The notes under the pieces were generated by a model. The model made no database searches. It was not told the DNA's origin and worked only from the letters and a program-made list of their open reading frames with translations. Positions 14,212 through 22,477 of a stretch of DNA of 40,310 nt are shown here, piece after piece. Where the stretch lies: NCBI GenBank assembly GCA_015058945.1, contig SVBF01000008.1:1-40310 (forward strand), given 5' to 3'. Source of the DNA: Erysipelotrichaceae bacterium (GTDB lineage Bacteria > Bacillota_I > Bacilli_A > RFN20 > CAG-826). Within the stretch, counting starts at the first letter, position 1. The number at the start of each line of letters is the position of its first letter. Made by a program: the position numbers and the translations under genes.

Positions 14212-14217
14212 TATAAT
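14212..14217 (+). promoter_or_regulatory. -10 box (TATAAT) of the AbiEi-like gene, leaderless arrangement
   Basis: Consensus TATAAT ends 6 bases before the GTG start at 14224, so transcription should begin at the start codon. Confidence 0.6.
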
Positions 14218-14223
14218 ATATGT

Positions 14224-14805
14224 GTGGACAAAAAGAAAACCGAGATTTTATTGGATTTGGCCGAACAAAACGAGGGATACGTTTCTTCCGCTTCCGCCGC
14301 GAGTTTTGGCATTGCGCAGACGTATTTGTCGGAGGTTAAGGACAGCGGACTCTTCGTCAAGGTCAGCAAGGGCCTTTATCTAAAACGCGGCTTTGAGCGC
14401 GACCCCTTTTTTGAGCTGTCCTTCCGTTATAAGAAGGTCGTCTTTGGTTTGCGTAGCGCCCTTTACCTGCGTGGTTTGACCGACGAGCCCATCCTCGAAG
14501 TCAATTTGCCGCTTAACTATCTCACCCAGGGGATCGAAGGCGTGCGCGCCCGCCACGTGGGCGAAAAAGAATATGGCTTAGGCCAAACCCTCGCCGTCAC
14601 CAAACAAGGCAACCTCGTGATGACCTATTCTTTGGAACGCATCATGATCGATCTATTGAGGCGCAATGGCGAATTCGCGAAAGATGAGTTCGTCAGCCTA
14701 TGGCTGGCCGCAAAAAACAAAAACCCCTACCACGATTCGCTTCTCTCTTTGGCGGAAGCGTTTCATGTGGAGGGGGAATTCGCGTTGATGGATCGCCTCT
14801 ATTAG
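14224..14805 (+). CDS. AbiEi-family antitoxin-like transcriptional regulator (orphan)
   Basis: The 193-residue protein has the N-terminal winged helix of AbiEi-type proteins (ILLDLAEQNEGYVSSASAASFGIAQTYLSEVKDSGLFVKVSKGLYLK). The C-terminal domain, with FGLRSALYLRGLTD and SLERIMIDLLRR, is typical of type IV antitoxins that repress their own operon. A complete AbiE system would have a nucleotidyltransferase toxin (AbiEii) directly downstream. Here the next gene is convergent yebC and overlaps by 4 bases, so no toxin is present. The start is GTG with no ribosome site but a -10 box 6 bases upstream. It may be a solitary regulator, a remnant, or protection against a related toxin elsewhere. Confidence 0.82.
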   Translation: MDKKKTEILLDLAEQNEGYVSSASAASFGIAQTYLSEVKDSGLFVKVSKGLYLKRGFERDPFFELSFRYKKVVFGLRSALYLRGLTDEPILEVNLPLNYLTQGIEGVRARHVGEKEYGLGQTLAVTKQGNLVMTYSLERIMIDLLRRNGEFAKDEFVSLWLAAKNKNPYHDSLLSLAEAFHVEGEFALMDRLY

Positions 14806-15509
14806 AGGTTTTCGACGTTGGTGTAGACGTTCTGGACGTCTTCGGCTTCGTCGAGTTCCTCAAGCATCGCTTTGAGCTTGGGGAGGTCGTCGTCGCTGGC
14901 GGTGACCCATTCGTTCGGGATCATCGTGATCTCGCAACGGTCGAAGTCGGTCACGCCGAGGTCGGCGAGGACTTTCTTCGCGTCTTCGAGGGCGTGCGGA
15001 GCGACATGGACTTCCACGTTGCCTTCGCCGATGTCCTCGACGGAGGTGACATCGACGTCGCCAAGGATCAAGGCTTCTTCGATCTCGGAGGCATTGGCGT
15101 ACTTGAAGTTCAAGGCGCCGAGTTGCTCAAAGTTATAGGCGACCGAGGCCATCTTGGCGCCTTTGCGGGTGCAGATGGTACGGACGGTTACGAGGGCGCG
15201 GTTGACGTTGTCGGTCAACGTGTCGACGATGATGTTGCTGCCACTCGGGCCCATGAATTCATAACGGCCTTGGATATAAGCGACGGTGTCGCCGCCTTTG
15301 GCCTTTTCAATCGCGCGATCGATGACGTCTCTCGGGCACTGCTTGCGATATTTTTCGATCGCGGCGCGAAGGGCGAGGTTCGAGTTGGGATCGGGCTCGC
15401 CGGATTTCGCGGCGGCGTAAATTTCCCTCGAAGCGCGCATGTAAATCGCCGATTTCGCTTTTGCGGTAGCCGCCATGGCAGCGGCACGGACTTCAAAATG
15501 TCTTCCCAT
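14802..15509 (-). CDS. yebC: YebC/PmpR-family protein (TACO1-like)
   Basis: The 235-residue protein has the family hallmarks: basic N-terminus (MGRHFEVRAAAMAATAKAKS), NLALRAAIEKYRKQCPRDVIDRAIEKA, YEFMGPSGSNIIVDTLTDN and the acidic C-terminal DDLPKLKAMLEELDEAEDVQNVYTN. Family members are described as transcription regulators and as translation factors that help ribosomes at difficult stretches. GGAG lies 6 bases before the ATG. It stands alone in its transcription unit and overlaps the AbiEi-like gene tail to tail by 4 bases. Confidence 0.95.
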   Translation of the reverse strand: MGRHFEVRAAAMAATAKAKSAIYMRASREIYAAAKSGEPDPNSNLALRAAIEKYRKQCPRDVIDRAIEKAKGGDTVAYIQGRYEFMGPSGSNIIVDTLTDNVNRALVTVRTICTRKGAKMASVAYNFEQLGALNFKYANASEIEEALILGDVDVTSVEDIGEGNVEVHVAPHALEDAKKVLADLGVTDFDRCEITMIPNEWVTASDDDLPKLKAMLEELDEAEDVQNVYTNVENL

Positions 15510-15603
15510 AAAAAACTCCAGTTATCGGCGATAAATATATCACCGAGACACCGACACAAAAACCCCGAGTTTTAATGCGTGGGCGTCAGGAGGGCGCGAA
15601 AAC

Positions 15604-16404
15604 TTATTTTTTTAGCGGTGATTCCTTCAGGAGATGAAGGTGATGCTTTTTGGCGAAGGCGAGGAAGTAATCGTAATAGGTGAGCTCGTAGTCGCTCGGG
15701 TTATGGGCGTCGACGCCAATCACCACGTCGACCTTATATTGGCTCACGATGTCCCAGAACCGAGGGCAAGGATAGGAGAGGGTGTCCTCAGAGAAAACGT
15801 AGGCGGGGTTCGCGCGGCTTGGGGCGCAGTTGAGTTCCAAAGGAAGGTGCATTTTTTCTGCCGTCTTGGCGATGAGATGGGCGATCTCCTCGCAGCGTTT
15901 GTCAAAGGCTCCATTCCAGCGGATATAAATATCAGGGTGGGCGACGTAGGTGAACAAACCGGATTCCATGCCCTCGATCAGCGCGTCGCAGTAACGGTCG
16001 ATACGATTAGGGCGCTCGAGGGTCGTGTACCAAAACATGCGGTTTTCGGCTCCGAGGAAACAGTGCTGGCCCAAAATCAGGTATTCGACGTCGGGGCGGG
16101 AAAGAAGGTAACGATAGTAGTCGGCGAAACGATCGCCATACCATTCGGCCTCAAAGCCGATGCGGATGTCGATCTGATCCGCGTAATGCTCTTTGAGGAA
16201 GCCGACGGAAGAAAGATATTCGCCGAGTTGATGATAATTTCCGCGAATCCCCTCCTGTGTCACGCCGGGGAGCATAACGTGGTCGGAAAAACCGAGTTGC
16301 TTATAACCGGCCTTCATCGCGGCCTCGACATACTCGTAGTCTTGCCCAAAGGCATGGCCGCAGCGGAAGGTGTGCGAATGTAGGTTATACGTCGGCTTTC
16401 CCAT
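15604..16404 (-). CDS. PHP-domain phosphatase (histidinol-phosphatase HisJ-like)
   Basis: The 266-residue protein carries the metal-binding PHP motifs: NLHSHTFRCGHA at the start, FSDH near residue 40, FEAEW near 85, LGQHCF near 112, VAHPD near 155, LNCAP near 193 and GVDAH near 234. This is the pattern of the trinuclear-metal HisJ group, which hydrolyses histidinol phosphate. No other histidine genes are nearby, so another phosphomonoester substrate is possible. Its start overlaps the end of truA by 20 bases, making it the last gene of the comEB-ecf-truA operon. No clear terminator follows. Confidence 0.85.
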   Translation of the reverse strand: MGKPTYNLHSHTFRCGHAFGQDYEYVEAAMKAGYKQLGFSDHVMLPGVTQEGIRGNYHQLGEYLSSVGFLKEHYADQIDIRIGFEAEWYGDRFADYYRYLLSRPDVEYLILGQHCFLGAENRMFWYTTLERPNRIDRYCDALIEGMESGLFTYVAHPDIYIRWNGAFDKRCEEIAHLIAKTAEKMHLPLELNCAPSRANPAYVFSEDTLSYPCPRFWDIVSQYKVDVVIGVDAHNPSDYELTYYDYFLAFAKKHHLHLLKESPLKK

Positions 16405-17137
16405 AGATGACCTCCATTAAGCATAGCCCTTCCGCGGGGGCTTTGTACGGAACAATTTTCCGCTCCGAGGAATTTAACGCCTCAACAATGTCGCTTTCCC
16501 CTAACTTTCCAAACCCGCACCGCATCGCCGCGCCGAGGATCATGCGGATTTGGTAGCGCATGAAGCCGTCGCCACGGAAAGTGACGCGGATCAGATTGCC
16601 GTTTTCTTCGGTGGTGACATCGATGCTCTCGATCGTACGGATAAAGCCGTCCCCATCCTCTGGCTTGGTGGTGAAGTTTTGGAAGTTATGACGCCCCTCA
16701 AAACACTTCAAAGCCCGCAAAAAGGGTTCGAATTTAAAATCGTCGCGCCGCAATTGCGCGATTTTCGATGTGCGCAAAGGGTCACGTTCATTCACCGTAA
16801 AAACGTATTGATAGACCTTGCCGATGGCAGAATATCGGGCGTCGAAATCATCGGCGACCAAGCATAAGCTGCGGACATAAATATCCTCTGGCAGCAGGCG
16901 ATTCAAAGCCTTGAGCGTCGCGTCGACATCGATTGGGTTTGGCGTATCGAAGGTGAAAGTTTGCCCCGCCGCATGGACGCCGGCATCGGTGCGCCCTGCC
17001 GCGCGAATGCTCGTTTCGGCACCGAGGAGAAACGAGAGCTGTTTCTCGATCTCGCCTTGGATGGTCGCGCCCTTAGGCTGGCGTTGAAAACCGACATATC
17101 TTTCGCCGGAATAGGAAACGACCGCAAAGTATCTCAT
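16385..17137 (-). CDS. truA: tRNA pseudouridine synthase A
   Basis: TruA converts uridines 38-40 of the tRNA anticodon stem to pseudouridine. The 250-residue protein has the catalytic Asp in RAAGRTDAGVHA (D51), an N-terminal YSGERYVGFQRQ and the C-terminal GDGFMRYQIRMILGA. The frame is open to 17185, but the ATG at 17137 begins the conserved fold and overlaps the ecfT stop as ATGA. This continues the ecfA1-ecfA2-ecfT-truA order found widely in Firmicutes. Confidence 0.96.
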   Translation of the reverse strand: MRYFAVVSYSGERYVGFQRQPKGATIQGEIEKQLSFLLGAETSIRAAGRTDAGVHAAGQTFTFDTPNPIDVDATLKALNRLLPEDIYVRSLCLVADDFDARYSAIGKVYQYVFTVNERDPLRTSKIAQLRRDDFKFEPFLRALKCFEGRHNFQNFTTKPEDGDGFIRTIESIDVTTEENGNLIRVTFRGDGFMRYQIRMILGAAMRCGFGKLGESDIVEALNSSERKIVPYKAPAEGLCLMEVIYGKADV

Positions 17138-17994
17138 AAAGCATGAATCCCCATCATGGCGAAGAAATCGATGTGCATGACGCAAAGGACGATGGCCCCG
17201 GCCATGATGCCGGCGGTAACCAAAAAGACAAATGCGTCGGCGACACCGAAATGCAATTTGCGGTAGCGGGTCCGCTTTTCCCTCGGGTCATAGCAACGGC
17301 ATTCCATCGCGTTGGCGAGCTCCTCGCTGCGGATGAAGCTCGAAACAAAAAGCGGAATGATGAGTGAGGTGAGCCCGGCGATGCGGCGCCAAAGCGAACC
17401 ATGGGCGAAATCCACGCCACGCGAGGACTGGGCCCTCATGACGCGTAGGGCATCCTCGAGCAAAGTCGGAATAAAACGCAGTGCGATGGAGATGATCATC
17501 GCGATTTCCTCCGCGGGGAAGCGGACTATCTTCAAAGGGGTGAAATACCATTGCAGCGCATAAGTCAAATCCAATGGTTTCGTCGATGTCGTAAGCGCCA
17601 TCGAAAGCATGATCATCATGACCAAGCGGGCGACGATGCGCGCCGTCTCGGCAAAAGAATCCCAATAGACGGTCCAACCGTTGACCGACCATGCCACGCC
17701 AAGCGTGTTCTCTGGCTTTGGAACAAGGACGTAGATGATGAGCAGGAAAAGGACCATGATCCAAAGCGACTTCAAAGAAGTCAAAACAGACGAAACCCTG
17801 GTCTTGGTGCAGGCGAGGATGACGATGCTGAACAAAAGAAGCGCGCTTTGGGTCGCTAAGGTCATCGACCAAGTCGGCATGGGGAGGAAAATCGCGACCA
17901 CAAGCAAAATCACCGCGAGGATCTTCACCCTGGCGTCAAGGCGATGGACCCACGTGTTGTATGGGAGATATTTGCCTAAAGCAAAATTCTTCAT
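17134..17994 (-). CDS. ecfT: ECF transporter transmembrane subunit EcfT
   Basis: EcfT is the membrane scaffold that links ECF ATPases to exchangeable vitamin-binding S components. The 286-residue protein has several hydrophobic helices (for example LVMMIMLSMALTT). Its cytoplasmic coupling helices carry the two X-R-X signatures of the family: VMRAQSSRGVDF near residues 183-194 and ANAMECRCYDP near 229-239. It starts 4 bases inside ecfA2 and ends 4 bases inside truA. An S component for folate is encoded at 22474-23271, so at least that uptake system should be served. Confidence 0.95.
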   Translation of the reverse strand: MKNFALGKYLPYNTWVHRLDARVKILAVILLVVAIFLPMPTWSMTLATQSALLLFSIVILACTKTRVSSVLTSLKSLWIMVLFLLIIYVLVPKPENTLGVAWSVNGWTVYWDSFAETARIVARLVMMIMLSMALTTSTKPLDLTYALQWYFTPLKIVRFPAEEIAMIISIALRFIPTLLEDALRVMRAQSSRGVDFAHGSLWRRIAGLTSLIIPLFVSSFIRSEELANAMECRCYDPREKRTRYRKLHFGVADAFVFLVTAGIMAGAIVLCVMHIDFFAMMGIHAL

Positions 17995-18845
17995 CGACGG
18001 CAGCCCTCCGCGATTTGCTTGGCAAGAGAGTCGATGTCGCGAAGACTCGCTTTATCGAAGGAAAACCCATGCTTTTCTAAGCGTGCCGCGAACTCATAAA
18101 TAGCCGGGGAATGAAGCGAAAAACGACTCACGTCCTCGTCGAATAGATCGGCGGGCTTGCAAACTTTCGCCACCTTTCCATCGTTGAGGACAATCACGTC
18201 GGAACAATAGTTCAACACAATGTCCATATCGTGGGTGACGAGGATCAAGGTTGTGCCCTGCTGATGCACTTTCTCAAAGAGATCCATCATCTCCCTGGCG
18301 CCAGAGGGGTCGAGGCCGGCCGTCGGTTCGTCGACGACGAGATATTTGGGCCGGACAGCCAAGATGCCCGCGATGGCAACGCGGCGCTTTTCGCCGCCGG
18401 AAAGTTCAAAAGGAGAGCGCTCATAGAACGACTCATCGAGTCCGACTTCCCTCAAGGCCTCATGTGCCTTTTGGAGCGCGGTATCCTTATCGTCACCGAA
18501 ATTCTTCGGGCCGAAAGCCACGTCTTTTTCGACCGTTTCCTCAAAGAGCTGGTACTCGGAGAATTGGAACACGAGTCCGACGTTTTTGCGTAACGGCTTC
18601 GTCTTTTTGTCGCGTTTCTTTTTATCCGCGGCATTCGTGAAATCGTCGATGTAGACCGCCCCAGAGGTCGGATTAAGGAGCGCGTTTAGATGTTGAATAA
18701 GAGTCGATTTACCACAGCCCGTCCTGCCAACGATTGCGGTAAAAGAACCTTCTTTGATCTCGAGGTTGATCTCGGAAAGCGCCAATTTCTCCATCGGCGT
18801 CTTCTTCGAATAGACATAGGAGACATTCTCAAACCTTATCGGCAT
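17991..18845 (-). CDS. ecfA2: ECF transporter ATPase EcfA2
   Basis: The 284-residue ABC ATPase has Walker A (VGRTGCGKSTL, near residue 38), Q-loop (VFQFSEYQLFEETV), signature LSGGEKRRVAIAG, Walker B (KYLVVDEPTAGLD) and switch His (LVTHDMD). It pairs with EcfA1 and EcfT to power vitamin uptake. Second position in the ecfA1-ecfA2-ecfT order and the QFSEYQLFEETV Q-loop region support the A2 assignment. It overlaps both neighbours by a few bases. Confidence 0.94.
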   Translation of the reverse strand: MPIRFENVSYVYSKKTPMEKLALSEINLEIKEGSFTAIVGRTGCGKSTLIQHLNALLNPTSGAVYIDDFTNAADKKKRDKKTKPLRKNVGLVFQFSEYQLFEETVEKDVAFGPKNFGDDKDTALQKAHEALREVGLDESFYERSPFELSGGEKRRVAIAGILAVRPKYLVVDEPTAGLDPSGAREMMDLFEKVHQQGTTLILVTHDMDIVLNYCSDVIVLNDGKVAKVCKPADLFDEDVSRFSLHSPAIYEFAARLEKHGFSFDKASLRDIDSLAKQIAEGCRR

Positions 18846-19657
18846 AGGAAAGCCTCCAAAGACGCTAGATCGTGCACGGATTCGGGGATAGCCACGCCAT
18901 GGCTGGTTAGCTTATCGACGAGTTCGTAATAAAACGGGGCACTGAGACGGATCTTCTTCAAATCATCGCGGCGGGAGAAAACCTCTTGAGGTGTTCCTTG
19001 AAGGAAAACCTTGCCCCCGTTAAGGACGATGACTTCATCTGCCCGAGCGGCTTCTTCGACATCGTGGGTGATGGAAAGAATCGTCAGGCTCGGGTTCTGT
19101 TTGCGCAAGCGGTGGATCAAGTCGATGATTTCCCCTTTTCCTTTGGGGTCGAGCATCGCGGTGGCCTCGTCGAGGATGATGAGATCTGGCCCCATCGCGA
19201 GCACGCCGGCGATCGCGACGCGCTGTTTTTGGCCACCAGAAAGCATCGTCGGCTCACGGTCGAGGTGGTCCGACATGCCCGTCGCTTCGGCAAAGCGCTC
19301 GATGATCCCCTGCATCTCGTCATGAGGGACGCGCTTATTCTCCAAACCAAAGGCGATATCGTCCGCGACGGTCGAACCGACGAACTGGTTGTCGGGATTT
19401 TGGAAGACAATGCCGATTCGTGACCTGAGCGAATAAAGCGACTTTCGGGTCAATGGGGTGCCAAAGAGAGTGATCTCACCATCAAATTCAGGCTGCAACC
19501 CCATGATGCATTTGGCCAAAGTGGATTTGCCAGAACCGTTATGGCCGATAAGGCAATAATACTTCCCTTCCTCCAAGGTGAAAGAAACATCGTCCAAGGC
19601 AAGGGTGTCTTCGACGTAAGAATAAGAAAGATGCTTTATCTCAGCGATCGTCTTCAT
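18836..19657 (-). CDS. ecfA1: ECF transporter ATPase EcfA1
   Basis: The 273-residue ABC ATPase has Walker A (IGHNGSGKSTL), Q-loop (VFQNPDNQFVGSTV, characteristic of EcfA), signature LSGGQKQRVAIAG, Walker B (LIILDEATAMLDP) and the His switch (SITHDVEE). The frame is open to 19690, but the ATG at 19657 begins the conserved MKTIAEIKHLSYSY. It starts 17 bases inside the preceding small membrane-protein gene. Confidence 0.94.
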   Translation of the reverse strand: MKTIAEIKHLSYSYVEDTLALDDVSFTLEEGKYYCLIGHNGSGKSTLAKCIMGLQPEFDGEITLFGTPLTRKSLYSLRSRIGIVFQNPDNQFVGSTVADDIAFGLENKRVPHDEMQGIIERFAEATGMSDHLDREPTMLSGGQKQRVAIAGVLAMGPDLIILDEATAMLDPKGKGEIIDLIHRLRKQNPSLTILSITHDVEEAARADEVIVLNGGKVFLQGTPQEVFSRRDDLKKIRLSAPFYYELVDKLTSHGVAIPESVHDLASLEAFLCR

Positions 19658-19889
19658 CGTCTTTCTGCGGCGAGAGGAAATCGCCGCCATATTTCTTCCG
19701 GATGTAAATCTCGTTACCCACGATGGTCCCGACCAAGGCTAGGAGCCAGATGGCGCCCAAAACAATCAGCAAAACAAGGTTTGGCTCTTTCTGGGTGCCA
19801 AGCGGGACGAAAACCGCCGCGCCAAAGAGCAGGAATGCCAGGAAGATCGCGGTGATGCGGTAGATGGGTCGATGATGCCTACTCGGCAT
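19641..19889 (-). CDS. Small membrane protein of 82 residues
   Basis: After a short basic N-terminus (MPSRHHRPIYR) come two hydrophobic helices (about residues 12-31 and 38-63) and a charged tail ending KDDEDDR. It overlaps the end of comEB by 11 bases and the start of ecfA1 by 17, so it is embedded in the operon and almost certainly expressed. I recognise no family. The position invites the idea of an accessory to the ECF module, but position alone cannot show it. Confidence 0.7.
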   Translation of the reverse strand: MPSRHHRPIYRITAIFLAFLLFGAAVFVPLGTQKEPNLVLLIVLGAIWLLALVGTIVGNEIYIRKKYGGDFLSPQKDDEDDR

Positions 19890-20364
19890 CGATGCGGACC
19901 GCCCTTCCTTGGTATTGGTGATAGGAGACGCCGGCCATGTCGAGCATCTTGCGCGAGGCGCTGGCGTCGATGTTGTCGTGGTATTTGTCGTCGAGGTAGA
20001 TGATCTCTTTGATCCCGGTTTGAATGATGGCTTTGGCACATTCATTGCACGGGAACAGGGTCACATAGATGCGGCAGCCATTGAGGGCCGAGCCGTCCCT
20101 GGTGTTGAGGATCGCGTTGAATTCCGCATGGCAGACATAAAGATATTTGCTCTCAAGCCCTTCGCCATGGCCCCAGGGGATCTTATCGTCGTCGACGCCT
20201 CGAGGCATGCCGTTATAGCCAATGCTCACAACTTTATTGCTCGGGTCGACGATGCAGGCCCCCACTTGCGTCGAAGGGTCTTTGGATCGCTTTGCGGAAA
20301 GAAGGGCAATGCCCATGAAATACTCGTCCCAGGAAAGGTTGTCGGTGCGATGCGTGGAATTCAT
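19879..20364 (-). CDS. comEB: Deoxycytidylate (dCMP) deaminase, ComEB family
   Basis: The enzyme deaminates dCMP to dUMP and so feeds thymidylate synthesis. The 161-residue zinc enzyme has C78-H79-A80-E81 (CHAEFNAI) and P105-C106-N-E-C109 (FPCNECAKAI), plus the N-terminal SWDEYFMGIALLSAKRSKDPSTQVGA typical of the dCMP deaminase group. The ATG at 20364 has GGAGGT eight bases upstream, and TATAAT lies at 20390-20385. It is the first gene of a seven-gene operon ending at the PHP phosphatase. Confidence 0.94.
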   Translation of the reverse strand: MNSTHRTDNLSWDEYFMGIALLSAKRSKDPSTQVGACIVDPSNKVVSIGYNGMPRGVDDDKIPWGHGEGLESKYLYVCHAEFNAILNTRDGSALNGCRIYVTLFPCNECAKAIIQTGIKEIIYLDDKYHDNIDASASRKMLDMAGVSYHQYQGRAVRIDAE

Positions 20365-20384
20365 ATGGAAAACCTCCAACGCGG

Positions 20385-20390
20385 ATTATA
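20385..20390 (-). promoter_or_regulatory. -10 box (TATAAT) of the comEB-ecf-truA operon
   Basis: TATAAT on the minus strand lies about 20 bases before the comEB start in a GC-rich setting. No good -35 is visible. Confidence 0.5.
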
Positions 20391-20416
20391 CACGCACGGC
20401 AAAACTCGCGCACTAC

Positions 20417-22048
20417 TTACGCGCCGACGTCGAGCAGGCGCACGCCAAAGCCATCGAGGCGAGCGGGATCGGAACCGGCGTTACTCTCGAGCAGCAATTG
20501 TCCGTCGACGTGCCGCAAGTATGGTGGCAACGTTATCGCTTTTGGTGAAAGGTTGACCAGCACGAGGATCGCCTTGGTATCCACCACTCTTCGATAGGCG
20601 AACAGGCTCCCATTCGAAGGCAATTCGTCAAAGCTACCCTCAGTTAATTCCAGTCGGTTTTGACGGAGTTTTAGCAGGGTTTTATAGAAATTTAACACGG
20701 AATTTGCATTGTTTTCTTCGGTTTTTACGTTATGTGTTCCGTCATCGTCCGCAAAGGGAAGCCACGCTTTTTCCGCCGTGGTGAAGCCTTGTTTTTCATC
20801 TGCATCCCACGCCATCGGGGCGCGGCACGCATCGCGGTCCAAGCGGTTGCAAATCCGATAGGCGAACCGTTTTGGGAGATGCATTTTCCGGGTCAGTTTA
20901 TACACCGCAAGCGTCGCACAGTCGGTGGAGGTCGCCGGGTCTTTTTTCGGCGCGTCAAGCATGCCGAGTTCCTGCCCTTGGTAGATGAACGGCGTCCCCT
21001 TGAGGGTCAGCAAAATCGCCGCGAGCGCCTTCGCCGATTCGTCGTGCATCTTCAACGAGCCGAAGCGGTTCACCGAGCGATGCTGGTCGTGATTCTCAAA
21101 ATAGTTTGCGTTCCAAGGGATCTCTTTTTGGTAACGGTAGAGCACTTCCCGAAGCGCCTCTGGCTTGAACTTCTTCGCTAATGCCCCACTTAGGCGACGG
21201 TCCACGCCCATATGCTCGAACGTGAAGAACATGTCGAGTTCGTTCTCTTTGAGGAAGCGCAACCCGTTGGGGATATCGACATTGAACGTCTCGCCGATCA
21301 CCACGTGCTCCGGATAATGGGAGAAGACGTCCTCGTAGAGCTTGCGGAGGATGCGATGGTTGCCTTCGGTCATCAAATAATGCTCGATGCCTCTTCCGGA
21401 GGGGGCGTGCCCTTTCCCATCGGCATAGGAATCCTTGTAGATTTGGTTGATTACGTCGCAGCGGAACCCATAGACCCCTTTGTCCAGGTAGAAGCGGAGG
21501 ATGTTTTCCACTTCGCGAAGCACTTCGGGGTTATGCCAATTGAGGTCTGGCTGGGCGGCGTCATAAAGGTGGAGGTACCACTCATCCAAGGCGGGGACGT
21601 ATTCCCAAGCCGGTCCGGTGAACATCGAGGTCCAGTTGTTTGGGGGCACGCCCTTCTTCTTTCCTTTTTTGAAGACGTAATAATCGTGATAGGGCGCCTC
21701 CCCGCGAAGTGCTGCCTGAAACCAGGGATGCGCGGAGGAGGTGTGGTTGACCACGAGGTCCATCACGATGCGCAGGTCACGTTTTTTCGCTTCGGCCAAA
21801 AGGCGGTCGAAGTCCTCCATCGTCCCAAGCTCTTCGTGGATCGCGTAATAGTCCGCGACGTCATAGCCCATGTCGAACAGGGGGCTCTTGTATACCGGAC
21901 TTAACCAGATGATCTTCACCCCGAGGTCTTTGAGATAATCGAGTTTGGAGATGATTCCCGGGATGTCCCCGACCCCGTCGCCGTTAGAGTCGCAAAAACT
22001 GCGAGGGTAGATCTGATAGATCGCGTGTTTATGCCAAAGTTGGTCCAT
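20417..22048 (-). CDS. GH13 alpha-glucosidase (oligo-1,6-glucosidase type)
   Basis: The 543-residue retaining glycosidase has the GH13 motifs in order: YQIYPRSFCDSNGDGVGD near the start, DLVVNHTS near residue 97, GFRCDVINQ near 195 (catalytic Asp), VIGETFN near 250 (acid/base Glu) and FENHDQHR near 325 (transition-state Asp). It would cut terminal alpha-glucosidic bonds of short malto- or isomalto-oligosaccharides in the cytosol, as no signal peptide is seen. GFRCDVI has Cys where Met is usual. The frame runs further upstream, but the ATG at 22048 starts the conserved domain and has CATAAT 6 bases before it, again a leaderless layout. No sugar transporter is adjacent. Confidence 0.92.
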   Translation of the reverse strand: MDQLWHKHAIYQIYPRSFCDSNGDGVGDIPGIISKLDYLKDLGVKIIWLSPVYKSPLFDMGYDVADYYAIHEELGTMEDFDRLLAEAKKRDLRIVMDLVVNHTSSAHPWFQAALRGEAPYHDYYVFKKGKKKGVPPNNWTSMFTGPAWEYVPALDEWYLHLYDAAQPDLNWHNPEVLREVENILRFYLDKGVYGFRCDVINQIYKDSYADGKGHAPSGRGIEHYLMTEGNHRILRKLYEDVFSHYPEHVVIGETFNVDIPNGLRFLKENELDMFFTFEHMGVDRRLSGALAKKFKPEALREVLYRYQKEIPWNANYFENHDQHRSVNRFGSLKMHDESAKALAAILLTLKGTPFIYQGQELGMLDAPKKDPATSTDCATLAVYKLTRKMHLPKRFAYRICNRLDRDACRAPMAWDADEKQGFTTAEKAWLPFADDDGTHNVKTEENNANSVLNFYKTLLKLRQNRLELTEGSFDELPSNGSLFAYRRVVDTKAILVLVNLSPKAITLPPYLRHVDGQLLLESNAGSDPARLDGFGVRLLDVGA

Positions 22049-22054
22049 AACACA

Positions 22055-22060
22055 ATTATG
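22055..22060 (-). promoter_or_regulatory. -10 box (CATAAT) of the GH13 gene, leaderless arrangement
   Basis: CATAAT ends 6 bases before the ATG at 22048, directly after the T-run of the preceding terminator. No clear -35. Confidence 0.5.
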
Positions 22061-22088
22061 AAATAAAAATCGCCTGGCGTACCAGGCG
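22061..22088 (-). terminator. Terminator after the 45-residue gene
   Basis: CGCCTGG TACG CCAGGCG followed by ATTTTTATTT on the minus strand, a few bases after the stop at 22095. Confidence 0.85.
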
Positions 22089-22094
22089 AATTGT

Positions 22095-22232
22095 TTACTC
22101 GAGGTTATCTTCGAGCAAGCCCCGCTCGAGTTCTTCCCGCGAGGTGTCGTTATCGCAGGTGAGGATGAATTCGACGAAGTCCTCGATTTCCTCGGGATCC
22201 ACCAGAACTTTGGTTTTCGCGTTATCGTCCAT
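22095..22232 (-). CDS. Small acidic protein of 45 residues, unknown function
   Basis: The frame reads MDDNAKTKVLVDPEEIEDF and ends LEDNLE, with a high share of Asp and Glu and no membrane segment. A GAGG lies 9 bases before the ATG, and a clean terminator follows. It falls between the GH13 gene and the smpB-folC operon, apparently as its own unit. I recognise no family. It could be a small regulator or antitoxin-like protein, but nothing in it proves that. Confidence 0.55.
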   Translation of the reverse strand: MDDNAKTKVLVDPEEIEDFVEFILTCDNDTSREELERGLLEDNLE

Positions 22233-22318
22233 GTTCGCTTGCCTCGGGGAAAGTTTACATGCGCGCTAAACGCGTGCAAGCGAATACCCTATACACTGTC
22301 GGGAAAAAGCCGATTTCC

Positions 22319-22477
22319 CTATAAGAGGACGATGACGATGATCGCCACAATCATCAACGTGACGATGACGGCCCAAAAAACGGCCCACTTCCAATTGAAG
22401 AGGCGCTTCTCCAGTTCCTTTTTCTGGCCTTCGGTCAGCAAGGATTCGTCAATTTTGGGTTCGTCTTCTTTTTTCAT
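22319..22477 (-). CDS. Small single-pass membrane protein of 52 residues
   Basis: A charged N-terminal half (MKKEDEPKIDESLL, then QKKELEKRLFNWK) leads into one hydrophobic helix (about residues 31-52) that ends the protein. Its ATG overlaps the stop of the ECF S-component gene as ATGA, so it should be translationally coupled and is the last gene of the smpB-folC-S-component operon. Function unknown. Confidence 0.65.
   Translation of the reverse strand: MKKEDEPKIDESLLTEGQKKELEKRLFNWKWAVFWAVIVTLMIVAIIVIVLL

Noticed and set aside
14700..15575. Long open plus-strand frame (291 codons) opposite yebC
   Set aside because: It is antisense to a clear yebC, rich in Gly/Val/Asp as expected from reverse reading of GC-rich codons, and has no ribosome site.
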